Shown: in pieces, positions 63,492 through 64,000 of the stretch
How the letters are laid out: each line of letters opens with the position of its first letter
Position numbering within the stretch: position 1 is the first letter of the stretch
Source of the DNA: Dichotomicrobium sp964540795
GTDB taxonomy: Bacteria; Pseudomonadota; Alphaproteobacteria; Rhizobiales; Rhodomicrobiaceae
DNA length: 64,000 nt
Assembly (NCBI GenBank): GCA_964540795.1
Contig: CAZINX010000012.1
Span: 1 to 64,000, forward strand
Direction: 5' to 3'
Notes under the pieces: model-generated
Seen by the model: only the letters and a program-made list of their open reading frames with translations
What the model was told of the DNA's origin: nothing
Database searches by the model: none
Translations under genes and position numbers: made by a program

Positions 63492-64000
63492 GTGGAACAA
63501 GTGCCGCAACCGAGGGAAAAGAAGGCGACGCGCGCAGAGGCCGTCTGCCGTGAGCTGGAAGACGAGATCGTCTCCGGGGCGCTCGCGCCAGGCACTCGGC
63601 TAGAGGAAAAAGCGCTGGCCGCCCGCTTTCGCATGTCGCGCACACCGGTGCGTGAGGCGCTGCAACAGCTTGTGTCGAAATCGCTGGCGATCCGCCAGCC
63701 CTATCGCGGCGTCGTCGTCGCAGAGGTTTCGCGGGAGCGGCTGGACGGCCTGTTCGAGGCGATGGCGGAGGTCGAGGCGATGTGCGGGCGCATCGCCGCG
63801 CAACGCATGACCACCTGGGAGCGGGCCGAACTGACCCGGACCAATGAGCGGCTCGCCGACGCTTCGCGGGCGCGTGGCCGGCAGGAGTACGAGGCGCTCA
63901 ACGAGCAGTTTCACGAACTGATCTATCACGGCACCCACAATGAGGCGCTCGCCAGCATGGCGCTTTCGCTGCGGCTGGAGTTGTCGCCGTACCGGCGCTT
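63492..64000 (+). CDS. GntR family transcriptional regulator (FCD type), 3' end outside the window
   Basis: The visible 169 residues have an N-terminal winged helix (ELEDEIVSGALAPGTRLEEK, RFRMSRTPVREALQQLVSKS) and the start of an all-helical FCD effector domain (FEAMAEVEAMCGRIAAQRMT, NEQFHELIYHGTHN). The His/Asp residues typical of a metal-binding FCD pocket begin to appear (EQFHELIYHGT). Start is GTG at 63492 or 63501; a stop at 63480 rules out anything earlier. It diverges from the TRAP operon and is its likely repressor. The gene runs off the right edge. Confidence 0.85.
   Translation, partial: MEQVPQPREKKATRAEAVCRELEDEIVSGALAPGTRLEEKALAARFRMSRTPVREALQQLVSKSLAIRQPYRGVVVAEVSRERLDGLFEAMAEVEAMCGRIAAQRMTTWERAELTRTNERLADASRARGRQEYEALNEQFHELIYHGTHNEALASMALSLRLELSPYRR

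Overview
The window looks like a high-GC alphaproteobacterium, most likely of the order Hyphomicrobiales (Rhizobiales). The reasons are a CckA-type hybrid kinase with a CtrA-like box, the ftsQ-ftsA-ftsZ-lpxC order, a complete aapJQMP general amino-acid transporter, a Rhizobiales-style small FliO, the aerobic (CobG-type) cobalamin pathway in cobW-N-G-H-I-J-K-L order, and a GntR-controlled TRAP transporter. The genus cannot be decided from the sequence. It is a draft scaffold with two 100-N gaps, one of which (10930-11029) is demonstrably an unmerged contig overlap. No phage, transposase or CRISPR array was seen.

Layout. 1-6.5 kb: Fe-type sodB with a clear terminator, then the cell-division block ftsQ-ftsA-ftsZ and lpxC, cut off from the usual mur/ddl genes. 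6.7-13.6 kb: tRNA-Leu, lipB, cckA (convergent with and overlapping lipB), a CtrA box between cckA and fliO, and a large MscS-family channel split by a false gap. 13.6-20.8 kb: assimilatory sulfite reductase cysJ-cysI, an alpha/beta hydrolase, an IclR regulator and a zinc alcohol dehydrogenase. 21-25.6 kb: aapJQMP plus a small membrane protein. 25.7-28.7 kb: tRNA-Gln, a baeRF (release-factor-like) protein and a DUF937 protein.

28.8-50 kb: a nearly complete cobalamin locus. A cobalamin riboswitch at 42.7-42.9 kb heads a minus-strand operon: a DUF1636 ferredoxin-like protein, cobW, cobN, cobG, cobH, cobI, cobJ. The order continues as cobL, cobE, cobM, cobB, cobA, cobF, but with cobK lying antisense between cobJ and cobL and overlapping both. 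Divergent from the riboswitch are cobO-cobQ. Further right, a phosphatase-cbiB-cobC operon diverges from cobU-cobT-cobS. Together these cover uroporphyrinogen III to adenosylcobalamin. The CobS/CobT chelatase subunits, a corrin-cobalt reductase, BluB and a cobalt transporter are not here.

50-64 kb: DUF2267 protein, an AT-rich patch with a small orphan ORF, tRNA-Gly, divergent katG/oxyR, a GMC oxidoreductase, a 3-hydroxyisobutyrate-dehydrogenase-like enzyme, a gamma-glutamyltransferase, and a dctP-dctQ-dctM-tauE operon facing a GntR-family gene cut by the right edge.

The most interesting features are the antisense cobK with start codons shared through one CATG, the overlapping promoters at the riboswitch/cobO junction, the CtrA box at cckA, the paired GntR operators, and the 55-bp duplication that shows the mscS gap is an artefact.
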